From an uncultured Tenacibaculum sp. (GTDB lineage: Bacteria; Bacteroidota; Bacteroidia; Flavobacteriales; Flavobacteriaceae): 64,000 nt of DNA. The notes beneath the pieces are model-generated. The model ran no database searches and was not told where the DNA came from. It was given only the letters and a program-made list of their open reading frames with translations. The DNA lies in assembly GCF_947494125.1 (NCBI RefSeq), contig NZ_CANLTU010000010.1, positions 62,001-126,000 of the forward strand, in the 5' to 3' direction. Positions 8,405-17,876 of this stretch are shown in pieces. Numbering within the stretch: the first letter of the stretch is position 1; each line of letters begins with the position of its first letter. The position numbers were made by a program, and so were the translations under genes.

Positions 8405-10165
8405 ATGAAAAAGAAACTTCTTTTTATTACAGTTATTTTAGTCTTAATCGTTGGATGGATATTATTGAAACAAGATTTTAAAAAGTCACCTCCTACCCTA
8501 TATTATAATGCCAATATAATTACTGTAAATAACAAACAACCTACAGCAAACGCGATGCTAGTTGTTGATGGAATTGTTCAAGAAATTGGCGATTTAAAAA
8601 AACTTCCAAAGTTTAAAAATGAAGGGCTTAAAAAAATAAATTTAAAAGGAGCTACTATAATGCCTGGCTTTATTGATGTTCATACGCATTTTGCTTTGTC
8701 AATGTTTTTTGAAAACATGTATGATTTATCTGGTTTTAAACATAAAAGTAATACTGAAGTTTGGAAGTATTTTGAAAATTGCATGAAAAATTCTACCCAA
8801 AATGAGTGGTTAGTTTTTAAAGGCTTAGATCCTGTGTTAGTAAGTGACTTAAAAACTCCAACATTAGAATACTTAGATAAAATTAGTCCCAATAATCCTG
8901 TCGTTATTTTTAGCCAAAGTTTACATAGTTATTGGGTAAATTCAAAAGCTTTTGAAAGTGTAGGCATTACTAAAAACACTAAAAACCCTTCAAAAAACAG
9001 TTTCTACGAAAGAGATTTAGAAGGAAATTTAACAGGTCTTATTACAGAACAAGAAGCTTTTAAACCATTTATAGAAAAGCTCAAAAAAGAAGTACTTACA
9101 CCTAAAATATTAAGCAATTCTTCTGTAAAAACAATGACCAATTATGCTAAAAATGGGAATACTACTATTGTTTCAACTGGTTTAACAATAAACGACACTA
9201 AACCGCTTATATTAATGAAACATTTATCTGATAAAACACCTAATTTGTTAGGTAATTTTTTAGCGTTCATAGGACAGCTTCCAGAAAGAAAACCAACTCC
9301 ACGTCATTTTATATATGTACGTCATGATATGACACACATTTTACCTGAAACAAAAGGAAAACCTAATGATTTTTACGATATTATTGGGATTAAACATTGG
9401 TATGATGGTTCGCCATATACAGGGTCTATGTATATTAATGAACCGTATTTAACTACAGATTTAACGGCTAACAAATTACATATCAAACCAAACTCTAATG
9501 GAAAAGCACTTCTTAGTAAAGAAAAATTAAAAGAATTTATAACTAAATATCATAAAAGAGGTTGGCAAATAGCAATACACGCTCAAGGTAATGCTGCAAA
9601 TATCGAAGTTATCAATGCTTTCGAAGAGCTTAATAGTCAATTAAATTTTAATAAATCTAGACATCGATTAGAGCATTGTTTACTTCTTCCTGAAACTGAA
9701 TTATTAAAAATAAAAAAGCTGAATTTATTTCCTAGTTTTCATATTAATCACTTACTTTATTATGGAGATGCTTTGAATAATGATATTTTAGGCGAAAAAA
9801 GAACTTCTAAAATATTACCCGTAAAATCTGCCTTAAATCAAAAAATAATAAGCACATTACATGCAGATCAACCTATGTTTGAAAGTAAACCTTTTAGATT
9901 AATTCAAACTGCTATTGAGAGAAAAACCAAGGAAGGAATTGTTATAGGTAAAAATGAACAATTAAATCTTCTTGAAGCCATCGAGTCTTTAACCATAAAT
10001 GCTGCTTACCAAATACATAAAGAAAATAAAATTGGTTCTTTAGAAAAAGGAAAGTATGCAGATTTTATTGTTCTTGATAAGAATCCTTATACTGTAAAAA
10101 CAGAAAATCTACATAAAATTAAATGTATTCAAACATTTATTAATGGTAATAAAACTACTTATTAA
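8405..10165 (+). CDS. Membrane-anchored metal-dependent amidohydrolase (YtcJ-like)
   Basis: Amidohydrolase-superfamily enzyme of the family-3 (YtcJ-like) group, 586 aa. Residues about 7-22 form one hydrophobic segment with no lipobox, so it is either a signal anchor or a signal peptide placing the enzyme outside the cytoplasm. The metal-binding HxH is in GFIDVHTHF (about residues 88-96). Further ligands are expected at IAIHAQGN (about 388-395), RLEHCLLL (about 421) and LHADQPM (about 486). The C-terminal LEKGKYADFIVLDKNP is the standard amidohydrolase barrel-to-sandwich return. The substrate cannot be told from sequence; relatives hydrolyse amides, ureas and dipeptide-like compounds. It lies 22 bp after the sirtuin, so it may be co-transcribed, though no functional link is evident. 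Confidence 0.8.
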   Translation: MKKKLLFITVILVLIVGWILLKQDFKKSPPTLYYNANIITVNNKQPTANAMLVVDGIVQEIGDLKKLPKFKNEGLKKINLKGATIMPGFIDVHTHFALSMFFENMYDLSGFKHKSNTEVWKYFENCMKNSTQNEWLVFKGLDPVLVSDLKTPTLEYLDKISPNNPVVIFSQSLHSYWVNSKAFESVGITKNTKNPSKNSFYERDLEGNLTGLITEQEAFKPFIEKLKKEVLTPKILSNSSVKTMTNYAKNGNTTIVSTGLTINDTKPLILMKHLSDKTPNLLGNFLAFIGQLPERKPTPRHFIYVRHDMTHILPETKGKPNDFYDIIGIKHWYDGSPYTGSMYINEPYLTTDLTANKLHIKPNSNGKALLSKEKLKEFITKYHKRGWQIAIHAQGNAANIEVINAFEELNSQLNFNKSRHRLEHCLLLPETELLKIKKLNLFPSFHINHLLYYGDALNNDILGEKRTSKILPVKSALNQKIISTLHADQPMFESKPFRLIQTAIERKTKEGIVIGKNEQLNLLEAIESLTINAAYQIHKENKIGSLEKGKYADFIVLDKNPYTVKTENLHKIKCIQTFINGNKTTY

Positions 10166-10177
10166 CTTTGAAAGATT

Positions 10178-10651
10178 TTAAGTTTTTGAAACTAGTTTAT
10201 TAAAATACTCAAACAATTCTCCTTTTGAAATAGCACCGCCTTTTTCTATTAAATCAAAAATCTCTACGTTTCTATCTGTTGAATATTCTTTAGCCCCTGT
10301 GAAAAACTCAATTTTTTCATCATTAGGATTCTTCATCAACCACTCAAAACCTTCTTGCTCTAATAAATTTATATCTTTATCTATAGTAATAACGATACGG
10401 TGTATTTCTTTTTCATCACATTTAAATAAATTAACAACCTTAGGTGAAAAATGTTCTAAATATTGAGTTTTTGTAAGTACATCATCCCAAACTACATCAC
10501 TAAAAATATTCATTTCATCTTCTGCCACATGTGGCTTTTCTTCTTTTAATTCTTTCCATTCTTTTGCATCTATACTTTGTGACGCTAAAAAACGTGCAAA
10601 TTCTTCGTGTAATCCTTCAAACTGTTCTTTGGTAAGTTGTCTATATTTCAT
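10178..10651 (-). CDS. DUF6495 family protein
   Basis: Cytosolic, acidic 157-residue protein of a family I recognise from Bacteroidota genomes (DUF6495). It begins MKYRQLTKEQFEGLHEEFA and ends with FEYFNKLVSKT. There is no signal peptide, membrane segment or catalytic motif; Trp, Glu and Lys are abundant. Its function is unknown. The ATG directly abuts the T-tract of the terminator of the upstream lipoprotein gene, leaving no room for a normal ribosome-binding site outside the hairpin. It is convergent with the amidohydrolase gene, with 12 bp between stops. Confidence 0.7.
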   Translation of the reverse strand: MKYRQLTKEQFEGLHEEFARFLASQSIDAKEWKELKEEKPHVAEDEMNIFSDVVWDDVLTKTQYLEHFSPKVVNLFKCDEKEIHRIVITIDKDINLLEQEGFEWLMKNPNDEKIEFFTGAKEYSTDRNVEIFDLIEKGGAISKGELFEYFNKLVSKT

Positions 10652-10679
10652 AAAAAAACCGCCTTTTTATAAGGCGGTT
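10652..10679 (-). terminator. Terminator abutting the DUF6495 start codon
   Basis: AACCGCCTT (10658-10666) pairs with AAGGCGGTT (10671-10679) around a TTAT loop. On the minus strand the hairpin is followed by seven T's and then immediately by the ATG at 10651. It would end the lipoprotein transcript, or act as a leader hairpin for the downstream gene. Confidence 0.75.
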
Positions 10680-10728
10680 CAAATATCTGAATTTCTAAAC
10701 AAAATAGAAAATTCATATAGAATTTATA

Positions 10729-11661
10729 TTATCTAGTCACTGTACCAGAAATTTCTTTTCCTGAATACGTATTAGCTACCGTAAATGCTGTAGCTAAAGC
10801 TTGACTATTTAACGCTTGTACAAAAGGCTTTAATCCAAAAGGAGCTTGTGCATCATTCGTAGTTGGTTCAATAGAAATAACAACAGTTGCACTTGTTAAA
10901 TCAATTGGAAAAGTTACATTAGGATACCTTCCATTTGGATCTGCTATATAATCTTCTCCAGGGAAAGGTGGTACTCCATTAGGTCCTTTAAATTCATTAT
11001 TATTAGCTGCTCCAAAAAAGCTTGTATCTGCCATATTTGGATCTGAAAATCTTCCTGTAGATATTGGTGTTGGATTACCTGAAGTATCATTTACAACAAC
11101 CCAACCTTCATAAATCCATCCACTACCTAAAGTTGGTAAGTTTGCAAACCCTCCTGTAGTTGGTGGTAATGCATTGATAAACCAAATTCCATTAGCATCT
11201 GTTCCTACCATTCCTACAGATGGTGCTTTTAAGAAACCTTGAGCTGTAGCTGTTTCTAAATTACTAGAACCATCAAATAAAGCTCCATCCGTAGATGGCG
11301 ATGCTGTAGTATTTGTAAAAGCTCCTTTTGAGAAAATCCATCCACTTGGAGATGTTAAATCTGTTCCTGTTTCAGTCGCTGGTTCAATAGTTAACACATA
11401 TTCTGTAGCTGCACTTACTTTTGTAATATCTATTAAAGAACTAGTATGATTTGCTCCTTCAGTATTAGAGAATCTTCCTGTTGATATTTTTTCTGTTCCT
11501 ACAATTAACCATCCTTCATACACATAATTAGCGCCTAAATCTGGTAAGTTTTGAAATGATTGACCTACAGTTTTTGTTGTTGCAACATTATCGTTATCAT
11601 CACTACAAGAGGTAAATACTAAAGAAGTTATTACTAATGCTCCTAAAATTATTTTTTTCAT
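10729..11661 (-). CDS. Two-repeat lipoprotein with anti-sigma-K-like (RskA C-domain-like) fold signature
   Basis: Exported lipoprotein: signal MKKIILGALVITSLVFTSC with lipobox FTSC and a +2/+3 Ser-Asp, then 290 residues. The mature protein contains two copies of one domain (about residues 35-170 and 178-305). Each copy starts with 'NLP.LG..(W/Y)VYEGW(L/V)(I/V)V', continues with ISTGRFS and ends with a '(L/I)(T/S)IEP(A/T)T' strand. The pattern of a 'YEGW' strand, a short label and a 'VSIEP' strand recalls the C-terminal periplasmic domain of RskA-type anti-sigma factors, but there is no sigma-binding part and no zinc motif. The function is unknown; a periplasmic or outer-membrane lipid-anchored sensor or binding protein is a guess. 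Confidence 0.7.
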   Translation of the reverse strand: MKKIILGALVITSLVFTSCSDDNDNVATTKTVGQSFQNLPDLGANYVYEGWLIVGTEKISTGRFSNTEGANHTSSLIDITKVSAATEYVLTIEPATETGTDLTSPSGWIFSKGAFTNTTASPSTDGALFDGSSNLETATAQGFLKAPSVGMVGTDANGIWFINALPPTTGGFANLPTLGSGWIYEGWVVVNDTSGNPTPISTGRFSDPNMADTSFFGAANNNEFKGPNGVPPFPGEDYIADPNGRYPNVTFPIDLTSATVVISIEPTTNDAQAPFGLKPFVQALNSQALATAFTVANTYSGKEISGTVTR

Positions 11662-11746
11662 AATTATGTAAATTTTTGATTATTCCTTTATTAAGTCGAT
11701 CAATAAATTAAAACTTACACACTATTATTTTTTTAATAAAGAAATA

Positions 11747-11775
11747 AAAAACTCCAGACAAAAATCTGGAGTTTT
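11747..11775 (-). terminator. Terminator of the mitochondrial-type aconitase gene
   Basis: AAAACTCCAGA (11747-11757) pairs perfectly with TCTGGAGTTTT (11765-11775), and the minus-strand reading continues into T-rich sequence. It sits 25 bases downstream of the aconitase stop and upstream of the lipoprotein start. Confidence 0.8.
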
Positions 11776-11799
11776 CTTTAGTATTAAAAAAAATATTTA

Positions 11800-14067
11800 T
11801 TAAGTATTCTGTTTCTTTATTAAATTTAAAGCTGATCCTTCTTTAAACCATTCTATTTGCCCTTCATTGTATGTGTGATTAGTAATAATAATATCTTTAG
11901 TTCCATCTGCATGAACTGCTTCAATAGTTAATGGTTTCCCTGGAGAAAATTCATTTAAATCTAAGAAATTAAACGTATCATCTTCTTGAATTAAATCATA
12001 ATCAGATTCATTAGCAAATGTTAACCCTAACATTCCTTGTTTTTTTAAATTTGTTTCATGAATACGTGCAAATGACTTAACAATTACTGCTGCGACTCCT
12101 AAATGACGTGGTTCCATTGCGGCATGCTCACGAGAAGATCCTTCTCCGTAATTATGATCTCCTACAACAATCGTTTTTATTCCTGCTGCTTTGTATTTAC
12201 GAGCTACATCTGGAACGCCTCCATATTCACCATCTAATTGATTTTTGATGAAATTTGTTTTTTTACCAAAAGCATTTACTGCTCCAATTAAACAATTATT
12301 AGAAATATTATCTAAATGTCCACGATAACGCAACCAAGGACCTGCCATAGATATATGATCTGTTGTACATTTTCCAAAAGCTTTAATTAATAGTTTAGCT
12401 CCTTCAATTTTGTCTCCTAACGGAACAAATGGTGTTAGTAATTCTAATCGCTCTGATTTAGGGTCAACTGTTACTTCTACTCCACTACCATCTTTCATTG
12501 GTTCTAAATACCCATTATCATCAACCTCAAAACCTTTAGGAGGCAACTCCCATCCTGTTGGTTCATCTAACATTACTTCTTCTCCATTCTCATTTATTAA
12601 AGTATCTGTTAATGGATTAAAATCTAAACGACCAGCTATTGCAATTGCAGCTGTTAACTCTGGTGATGCTACAAATGCATGTGTATTTGGGTTTCCATCT
12701 GCACGCTTTGCAAAATTTCTATTAAATGAATGTACTATGGAGTTCTTTGGTGCATTTTTAGGATCTTCATAGCGTCCCCATTGACCAATACATGGTCCGC
12801 AGGCATTTGTAAATATTTTAGCATCTAACTTTTCAAAAACTTCTAAAATACCATCTCTTTCTGCTGTATAACGTACTTGCTCAGAACCTGGGTTAATACC
12901 AAATTCTGCTTTTGTTTTTAAACCTTTATCTAATGCTTGTTGTGCTACTGAGGATGCTCTTGATAAATCTTCATAAGAAGAGTTTGTACAAGAACCTATT
13001 AACCCCCATTCTACTTGTAAAGGCCAATCATTAGCTTTTGCTCTTTCTGCCATTTCTTTACCTACATGTGTAGATAAATCTGGGGTAAAAGGCCCGTTTA
13101 ATAGCGGTCCTAATTCTGATAAATTAATTTCAATTACCTGATCAAAATATTGCTCTGGATTTGCATATACTTCTTCATCTCCTGTTAAATGTTCTTTTAT
13201 TTTATTTGCTGCATCGGCTACATCGTTTCTATCTGTAGCACGCAAATAACGTTCCATTGATTCGTCGTAACCAAAAGTAGAAGTGGTTGCTCCTATTTCT
13301 GCACCCATATTACAAATGGTACCTTTACCTGTACAAGACATAGAAATTGCACCCGGCCCAAAATATTCTACAATGGCTCCTGTTCCTCCTTTTGCAGAAA
13401 CTATACCTGCAACTTTTAAAATAACATCTTTAGGAGCTGTCCATCCAGATAACTTACCTGTTAACTTTACTCCTATTAATTTAGGAAACTTCAATTCCCA
13501 AGGCATTCCTGCCATTACATCAACCGCATCAGCTCCTCCAACACCAATTGCTACCATTCCTAATCCTCCTGCATTTACTGTATGTGAATCTGTTCCTATC
13601 ATCATACCTCCTGGAAATGCATAATTTTCTAATACCACTTGGTGAATTATTCCCGCTCCTGGTTTCCAAAATCCAATTCCGTATTTATTAGAAACAGATT
13701 CTAAAAAATTAAATACTTCGTTTGAATTATTTAAAGCTGCTTGTAAATCTTTATCTGCTCCTAACTTTGCTTGAATTAAATGATCACAATGAACCGTTGT
13801 TGGCACTGCTACTTTATTTTTACCTGCTTGCATAAATTGTAGTAATGCCATTTGAGCTGTTGCATCTTGACAAGCAATACGGTCTGGAGCAAAATCAACG
13901 TAATCTTTTCCTCTTTGAAAAATTTTCGTTGGATTACCATCCCAAAGGTGAGCGTATAAAATTTTCTCTGCTAACGTAAGTGGTTTTCCCGTAAGTTCTT
14001 TTGCTGCTATTACACGTTCTTTAAACTTTGCATAAACCTCCTTAATGATTTTAATATCAAATGCCAT
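11800..14067 (-). CDS. acn: Aconitate hydratase, mitochondrial type
   Basis: Citrate to isocitrate isomerisation in the TCA cycle through a [4Fe-4S] cluster. At 755 aa it matches the mitochondrial aconitase class rather than the ~890-aa bacterial AcnA. Cluster cysteines are in GSCTNSS (Cys about 357) and [12 protein letters not shown] (two Cys about 420-423), the same spacing as the animal enzyme. [13 protein letters not shown] and the C-terminal swivel-domain loop [17 protein letters not shown] are intact. It lies downstream of acnB on the same strand, with a terminator and about 250 bp between them, so the two are probably transcribed separately. The product is cytosolic. Confidence 0.95.
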   Translation of the reverse strand: MAFDIKIIKEVYAKFKERVIAAKELTGKPLTLAEKILYAHLWDGNPTKIFQRGKDYVDFAPDRIACQDATAQMALLQFMQAGKNKVAVPTTVHCDHLIQAKLGADKDLQAALNNSNEVFNFLESVSNKYGIGFWKPGAGIIHQVVLENYAFPGGMMIGTDSHTVNAGGLGMVAIGVGGADAVDVMAGMPWELKFPKLIGVKLTGKLSGWTAPKDVILKVAGIVSAKGGTGAIVEYFGPGAISMSCTGKGTICNMGAEIGATTSTFGYDESMERYLRATDRNDVADAANKIKEHLTGDEEVYANPEQYFDQVIEINLSELGPLLNGPFTPDLSTHVGKEMAERAKANDWPLQVEWGLIGSCTNSSYEDLSRASSVAQQALDKGLKTKAEFGINPGSEQVRYTAERDGILEVFEKLDAKIFTNACGPCIGQWGRYEDPKNAPKNSIVHSFNRNFAKRADGNPNTHAFVASPELTAAIAIAGRLDFNPLTDTLINENGEEVMLDEPTGWELPPKGFEVDDNGYLEPMKDGSGVEVTVDPKSERLELLTPFVPLGDKIEGAKLLIKAFGKCTTDHISMAGPWLRYRGHLDNISNNCLIGAVNAFGKKTNFIKNQLDGEYGGVPDVARKYKAAGIKTIVVGDHNYGEGSSREHAAMEPRHLGVAAVIVKSFARIHETNLKKQGMLGLTFANESDYDLIQEDDTFNFLDLNEFSPGKPLTIEAVHADGTKDIIITNHTYNEGQIEWFKEGSALNLIKKQNT

Positions 14068-14272
14068 GTGCTTGTTTAGTTTTTGTTACAAGTCTAAATT
14101 TAGCAAAAAATGATGTAATCAACTTTATTCTATAATATTTAATACTAATATGAGTATCTAATTAATTGATTATGGTCTTTGTTAAATGTAATAATTCTCA
14201 GCACTAATGATCACTCATTATAAACTCTTAAGATTCATAATCATATTCTTTTTTGATATTGTTTCAACAAAA

Positions 14273-14298
14273 AAGCCCGAGTTTAAAAACTCGAGCTT
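14273..14298 (-). terminator. Terminator of acnB
   Basis: AAGCCCGAGTTT (14273-14284) and AAACTCGAGCTT (14287-14298) form a long stem on the minus strand (one G-U pair), followed there by a T tract. It lies 26 bases past the acnB stop. Confidence 0.8.
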
Positions 14299-14323
14299 AA
14301 ATATTCTTTAAATAATGTAATAA

Positions 14324-17101
14324 TTACATTACTAACTGTTTTTGAGATGGCTTAAACTTCGTTAAAACTATACCTTCAACTGCAGCTTCATATTCTGCCA
14401 TAGTAGGAGTTCTTCCTAATATACAAGATAAAACTACAACTGGAGTTGAAGACAATAATGATTCTCCTTTTTTACCCTCTGTATCTCTTACTACCCTTCC
14501 TTGGAATAAACGAGTAGATGTAGCCATTACTGTGTCTCCTGGTTCAGCTTTTTCTTGATTCCCCATACATAAGCTACAACCTGGACGTTCTAAATATAAT
14601 TTATTCTCGTACTTAGTTCTTGCTACTGCTTTTGGAGCACTATCATCAAATACAAAACCTGCATATTTTTCTAGAACTTCCCAATCTCCTTCTGCTTTTA
14701 ATTCATCAACAATATTATATGTAGGTGGAGCAACAACTAAAGGAGCTTTAAATTCTACTTCTCCTTTTTGAGCTTCTACGTTTTTAAGCATTTGTGCCAA
14801 TATTTGCATATCTCCTTTATGAACCATACATGAACCAACAAAACCTAAATCAACTTTCTTAGTTCCTCCATAAAAAGATAAAGGTTGAATATTATCGTGC
14901 GTATAACGTTTAGATACGTCTGCATTATTTACATCAGGATCTGCAATCATTGGCTCAACAATCTTATCTAAATCAATAACAACCTCTGCATAGTATTTAG
15001 CATCTGCATCTGGTTTTAATGCCGATTTAATTCCTGTTTTAATTTCTTGAATACGATTATTAGCTTTATCTACTAATCCTTTAAGATCTTGCTTCGGATT
15101 ATCCATCCCTTTATCAATCATAATTTGAATACGATCTCTAGAGATTTCTAATGATTCAATTAAAGTGTCATCTTCTGAAATACAGATAGATGCTTTTGCT
15201 TTCATTTCTGCAGTCCAATCTGTAAATGTAAATGCTTGATCTGAAGTTAAAGTACCAATATGTACTTCTATAATTTTTCCTTGGAAAACATTCTCACCAT
15301 CAAACTGATTTAACATTTGTTCTTGAGTCGCATGAACTACATCACGGAAATCCATATAAGATTTCATTTCTCCTTTAAAAGTAACTTTAACAGATTCTGG
15401 TATTGGCATTGTAGCCTCACCTGTAGCTAATGCTAAAGCAACTGTTCCTGAATCCGCTCCAAAAGCAACTCCTTTTGCCATACGTGTATGCGAATCTCCT
15501 CCTATAATTACATCCCAATCATCAACTGCAATATCATTTAATACTTTATGAATAACATCAGTCATTGCATGGTACTTTCCTTCTGGATGACGCGCTGTAA
15601 CTAATCCGAAGTCATTCATAAACTTCATTAATCTTGGAATATTAGCTTTTGACTTATCATCCCAAACTGAAGCTGTATGACATCCTGATTGGTAACCTGT
15701 ATCAACAATTGGAGAAATAACTGTTGCAGCCATCATTTCCAACTCTTGAGAAGTCATTAATCCTGTAGTATCCTGAGATCCTACAATGTTTACTTCAACT
15801 CTAACATTAGATCCTGCATGTAATGTTTTTCCTGGAGTAGTTCCTACTGCATTTTTATTGAATATTTTTTCAACAGCAGTTAAACCTTGTCCTTCAATAG
15901 AAACTTCTTTTGAAGTAGCATAAACTTGAGGGACATCAATTTCTAAAACTTTACAAGCAAATGATTGTAATTTCTTACCGAAAACAACAGCATAAGAACC
16001 TCCTGCTTTAATAAACTCCATTTTTGGTGGTGTTAAAGCGGTAGAAATATCTTTTAACTCTTTGTCTCCGTTATATAATTTCTTTGTTTTTGTATTTATA
16101 GTAAGAACAGTACCTGTTGCTACAGAATATTCTTCCTTTAAAATTGCATCTCCTTCTTTATCAACTATAGTGTTTCCATCTGTATCTTTTTGCTTCACCC
16201 AGTTTTTTAAATCGATACCAATACCTCCTGTAACCCCAACAGTAGTTAAGAAAATTGGTGCAATACCATTTGTTCCTGCAATTACTGGTGCTATGTTAAT
16301 AAATGGTACATAAGGGCTAGATGAAATCCCTGTCCATAAGGCAACGTTATTTACACCTGACATTCTTGAAGAACCGACTCCCATAGTTCCTTTATCAGCA
16401 ATTAACATCACACGTTTATTTGGGTGTTTCGCTTTTAAAGCTAATAATTCATTTTGCATGTCTTTATTATGCTCAAACATACACTGACCATGTAATTCAC
16501 GATCTGACCTTGAATGTGCATCTGCTCCTGGTGACAATAAATCTGTTGAAATATCACCGATACCGGCAACAAACGTTACTATTTCTATCTCTTCATCTAT
16601 CTCTGGTAACTTCGTAAAGAATTCTGCTTGTGCATAACTCTCTATTAATTCTTTAGCGATAGCGTTTCCTGCCTTATAAGCATTTTCTAAACGCTCTGTA
16701 TCTGCTTCATATAAGAAAACTTGTGTTTTTAATACTTTAGCAGCTTCATTAGCTACTTCAGTATCATTTCCTAAAGCTAAATCTAATAACACTTCTACTG
16801 AAGGCCCTCCTTTCATATGAGACAATTGTTCAAAAGCAAATGCTGATGAAATTTCTTCTACTACAGTTTCTCCTAAAATAATCTCTTTTAAAAACTTAGA
16901 TTTTACCCCTGCCGCACTTGTTGTACCTGGTAAAACATTGTATATAAAAAAGTTAAGAGATGCTTCACGATGTTCATTATTTACATCTTTAATTTGTGTA
17001 ATAATGTTACTTAATAATTCGCTTCCGTCAATTGGCTTAGGGTGTAACCCTTGAGCTTTTCTTTCTTCAATCTCTTTAAGATAATCTGAGTATGTGTTCA
17101 T
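14324..17101 (-). CDS. acnB: Bifunctional aconitate hydratase 2 / 2-methylisocitrate dehydratase
   Basis: Second aconitase of the window, of the structurally distinct AcnB class, 925 aa. The N-terminal HEAT-like domain (about residues 1-160) is followed by the swivel domain, then the catalytic domains. This order is the reverse of the mitochondrial type. Cluster cysteines are visible in GSCMVHKGD (about 757) and PGCSLCMGNQ (about 841-844). GGDSHTRMAKGVAFGADSG is the substrate-binding loop. AcnB is normally the main TCA enzyme and can also bind mRNA as an iron-responsive protein when the cluster is lost. Here the 5' leader is long and holds a hairpin. Confidence 0.95.
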   Translation of the reverse strand: MNTYSDYLKEIEERKAQGLHPKPIDGSELLSNIITQIKDVNNEHREASLNFFIYNVLPGTTSAAGVKSKFLKEIILGETVVEEISSAFAFEQLSHMKGGPSVEVLLDLALGNDTEVANEAAKVLKTQVFLYEADTERLENAYKAGNAIAKELIESYAQAEFFTKLPEIDEEIEIVTFVAGIGDISTDLLSPGADAHSRSDRELHGQCMFEHNKDMQNELLALKAKHPNKRVMLIADKGTMGVGSSRMSGVNNVALWTGISSSPYVPFINIAPVIAGTNGIAPIFLTTVGVTGGIGIDLKNWVKQKDTDGNTIVDKEGDAILKEEYSVATGTVLTINTKTKKLYNGDKELKDISTALTPPKMEFIKAGGSYAVVFGKKLQSFACKVLEIDVPQVYATSKEVSIEGQGLTAVEKIFNKNAVGTTPGKTLHAGSNVRVEVNIVGSQDTTGLMTSQELEMMAATVISPIVDTGYQSGCHTASVWDDKSKANIPRLMKFMNDFGLVTARHPEGKYHAMTDVIHKVLNDIAVDDWDVIIGGDSHTRMAKGVAFGADSGTVALALATGEATMPIPESVKVTFKGEMKSYMDFRDVVHATQEQMLNQFDGENVFQGKIIEVHIGTLTSDQAFTFTDWTAEMKAKASICISEDDTLIESLEISRDRIQIMIDKGMDNPKQDLKGLVDKANNRIQEIKTGIKSALKPDADAKYYAEVVIDLDKIVEPMIADPDVNNADVSKRYTHDNIQPLSFYGGTKKVDLGFVGSCMVHKGDMQILAQMLKNVEAQKGEVEFKAPLVVAPPTYNIVDELKAEGDWEVLEKYAGFVFDDSAPKAVARTKYENKLYLERPGCSLCMGNQEKAEPGDTVMATSTRLFQGRVVRDTEGKKGESLLSSTPVVVLSCILGRTPTMAEYEAAVEGIVLTKFKPSQKQLVM

Positions 17102-17409
17102 AAAAGGTTTATTTTTCTTATAAAGAATAGTTACTTAATACACCTCTTAAAAGAGGTTTATCAACATTAAAAGTTATATTCTAAATAATTTATTTTGTTA
17201 ATTTTAAAGCTCCACAAAAATACGTTTTTAGCTTCATATTAAAAAATAAACAACAAAACTCAAAAAACAATAAATTTACTTGATTAAAATCCTAGTTTTT
17301 ACGAAAAAAACAAAAAAAAGCATCTTTAATTAGTTAAAAATTACGAATATGATAATTCATCATTTTTTTGAAGCTAGAAATTAAAGCTATAATGATTCTA
17401 AATAGGAAA
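17102..17409 (-). promoter_or_regulatory. acnB leader with hairpin and a candidate promoter
   Basis: A 308-base gene-free stretch between rnpB and acnB. On the minus strand a -7 box TATTTTTG lies at 17222-17215, with a transcript start expected near 17208 and a leader of about 105 bases. In that leader ACCTCTT (17142-17148) and AAGAGGT (17151-17157) form a small hairpin 41-56 bases before the ATG, without a T tract, so it is not a terminator. The rest is AT-rich and shows nothing else. Confidence 0.35.
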
Positions 17410-17712
17410 AAAGCAGACCAGTAAGCTGGATTCTGTTCCTCTAGTGAGGCTCTTATCATTTATCTAGTTTTACAATTACTCGTAAAATCAATCTGCCTAC
17501 CCCTTAGAATCGCGCGAGTAGCGCTCAAGCTCTAATGTACATGGCATTGCACCGCATAGAGTTTACCTGGTTTCACTACAGCATTACCTGTACATACTTT
17601 CTGCTGCACTTGTCCTCGGTTTACACCGGACGGATGTTATCCGCTATGCTACTCTTTGGTGTCCAGACTTTCCTACTTATACTAAATATAAGTCGATAAG
17701 ATAGGTCTGCTT
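17410..17712 (-). ncRNA. rnpB: RNase P RNA (bacterial class A)
   Basis: Catalytic RNA that matures the 5' ends of tRNAs. Reading the minus strand, the helix P1 5' end (AAGCAGACC) is followed by the conserved GGAAAGTCTGGACACC block. Further on come CCGGTGTAAACCGAGGACAA, the AAACTCTATGCGGTGCAATG region and GGGGTAGGCAGATT. The 3' end is ACAGAATCCAGCTTACTGG plus TCTGCTT, which pairs with the 5' end. About 300 nt is short for class A but in the range of Bacteroidota. It lies in the same orientation as dnaJ and acnB, between two terminators and the acnB leader. Confidence 0.95.
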
Positions 17713-17738
17713 ATATGTTATTTTAAATCTTAGTTCAT

Positions 17739-17768
17739 AAAAAACCCACTCAAAAACTGAGTGGGAAA
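17739..17768 (-). terminator. Terminator upstream of rnpB
   Basis: CCCACTCA (17745-17752) pairs with TGAGTGGG (17758-17765), flanked by an A run on the plus side that gives a T run on the minus strand. It is a second stop after the dnaJ terminator and insulates rnpB. Confidence 0.7.
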
Positions 17769-17780
17769 ATTGCTATGAAA

Positions 17781-17813
17781 AAGAAAAAGTGTCTAGAACG
17801 TCTTCTAGACACT
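17781..17813 (-). terminator. Terminator of grpE-dnaJ
   Basis: Perfect 11-bp stem AGTGTCTAGAA (17788-17798) / TTCTAGACACT (17803-17813) with a 4-base loop, followed on the minus strand by a T-rich run. It lies about 65 bases after the dnaJ stop. Confidence 0.8.
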
Positions 17814-17876
17814 GCAAATATAAGATTGTTTTTTCTTTTAAAAAAATATTTTTTTCAAAAAAAGTGTTTTTCTCTT

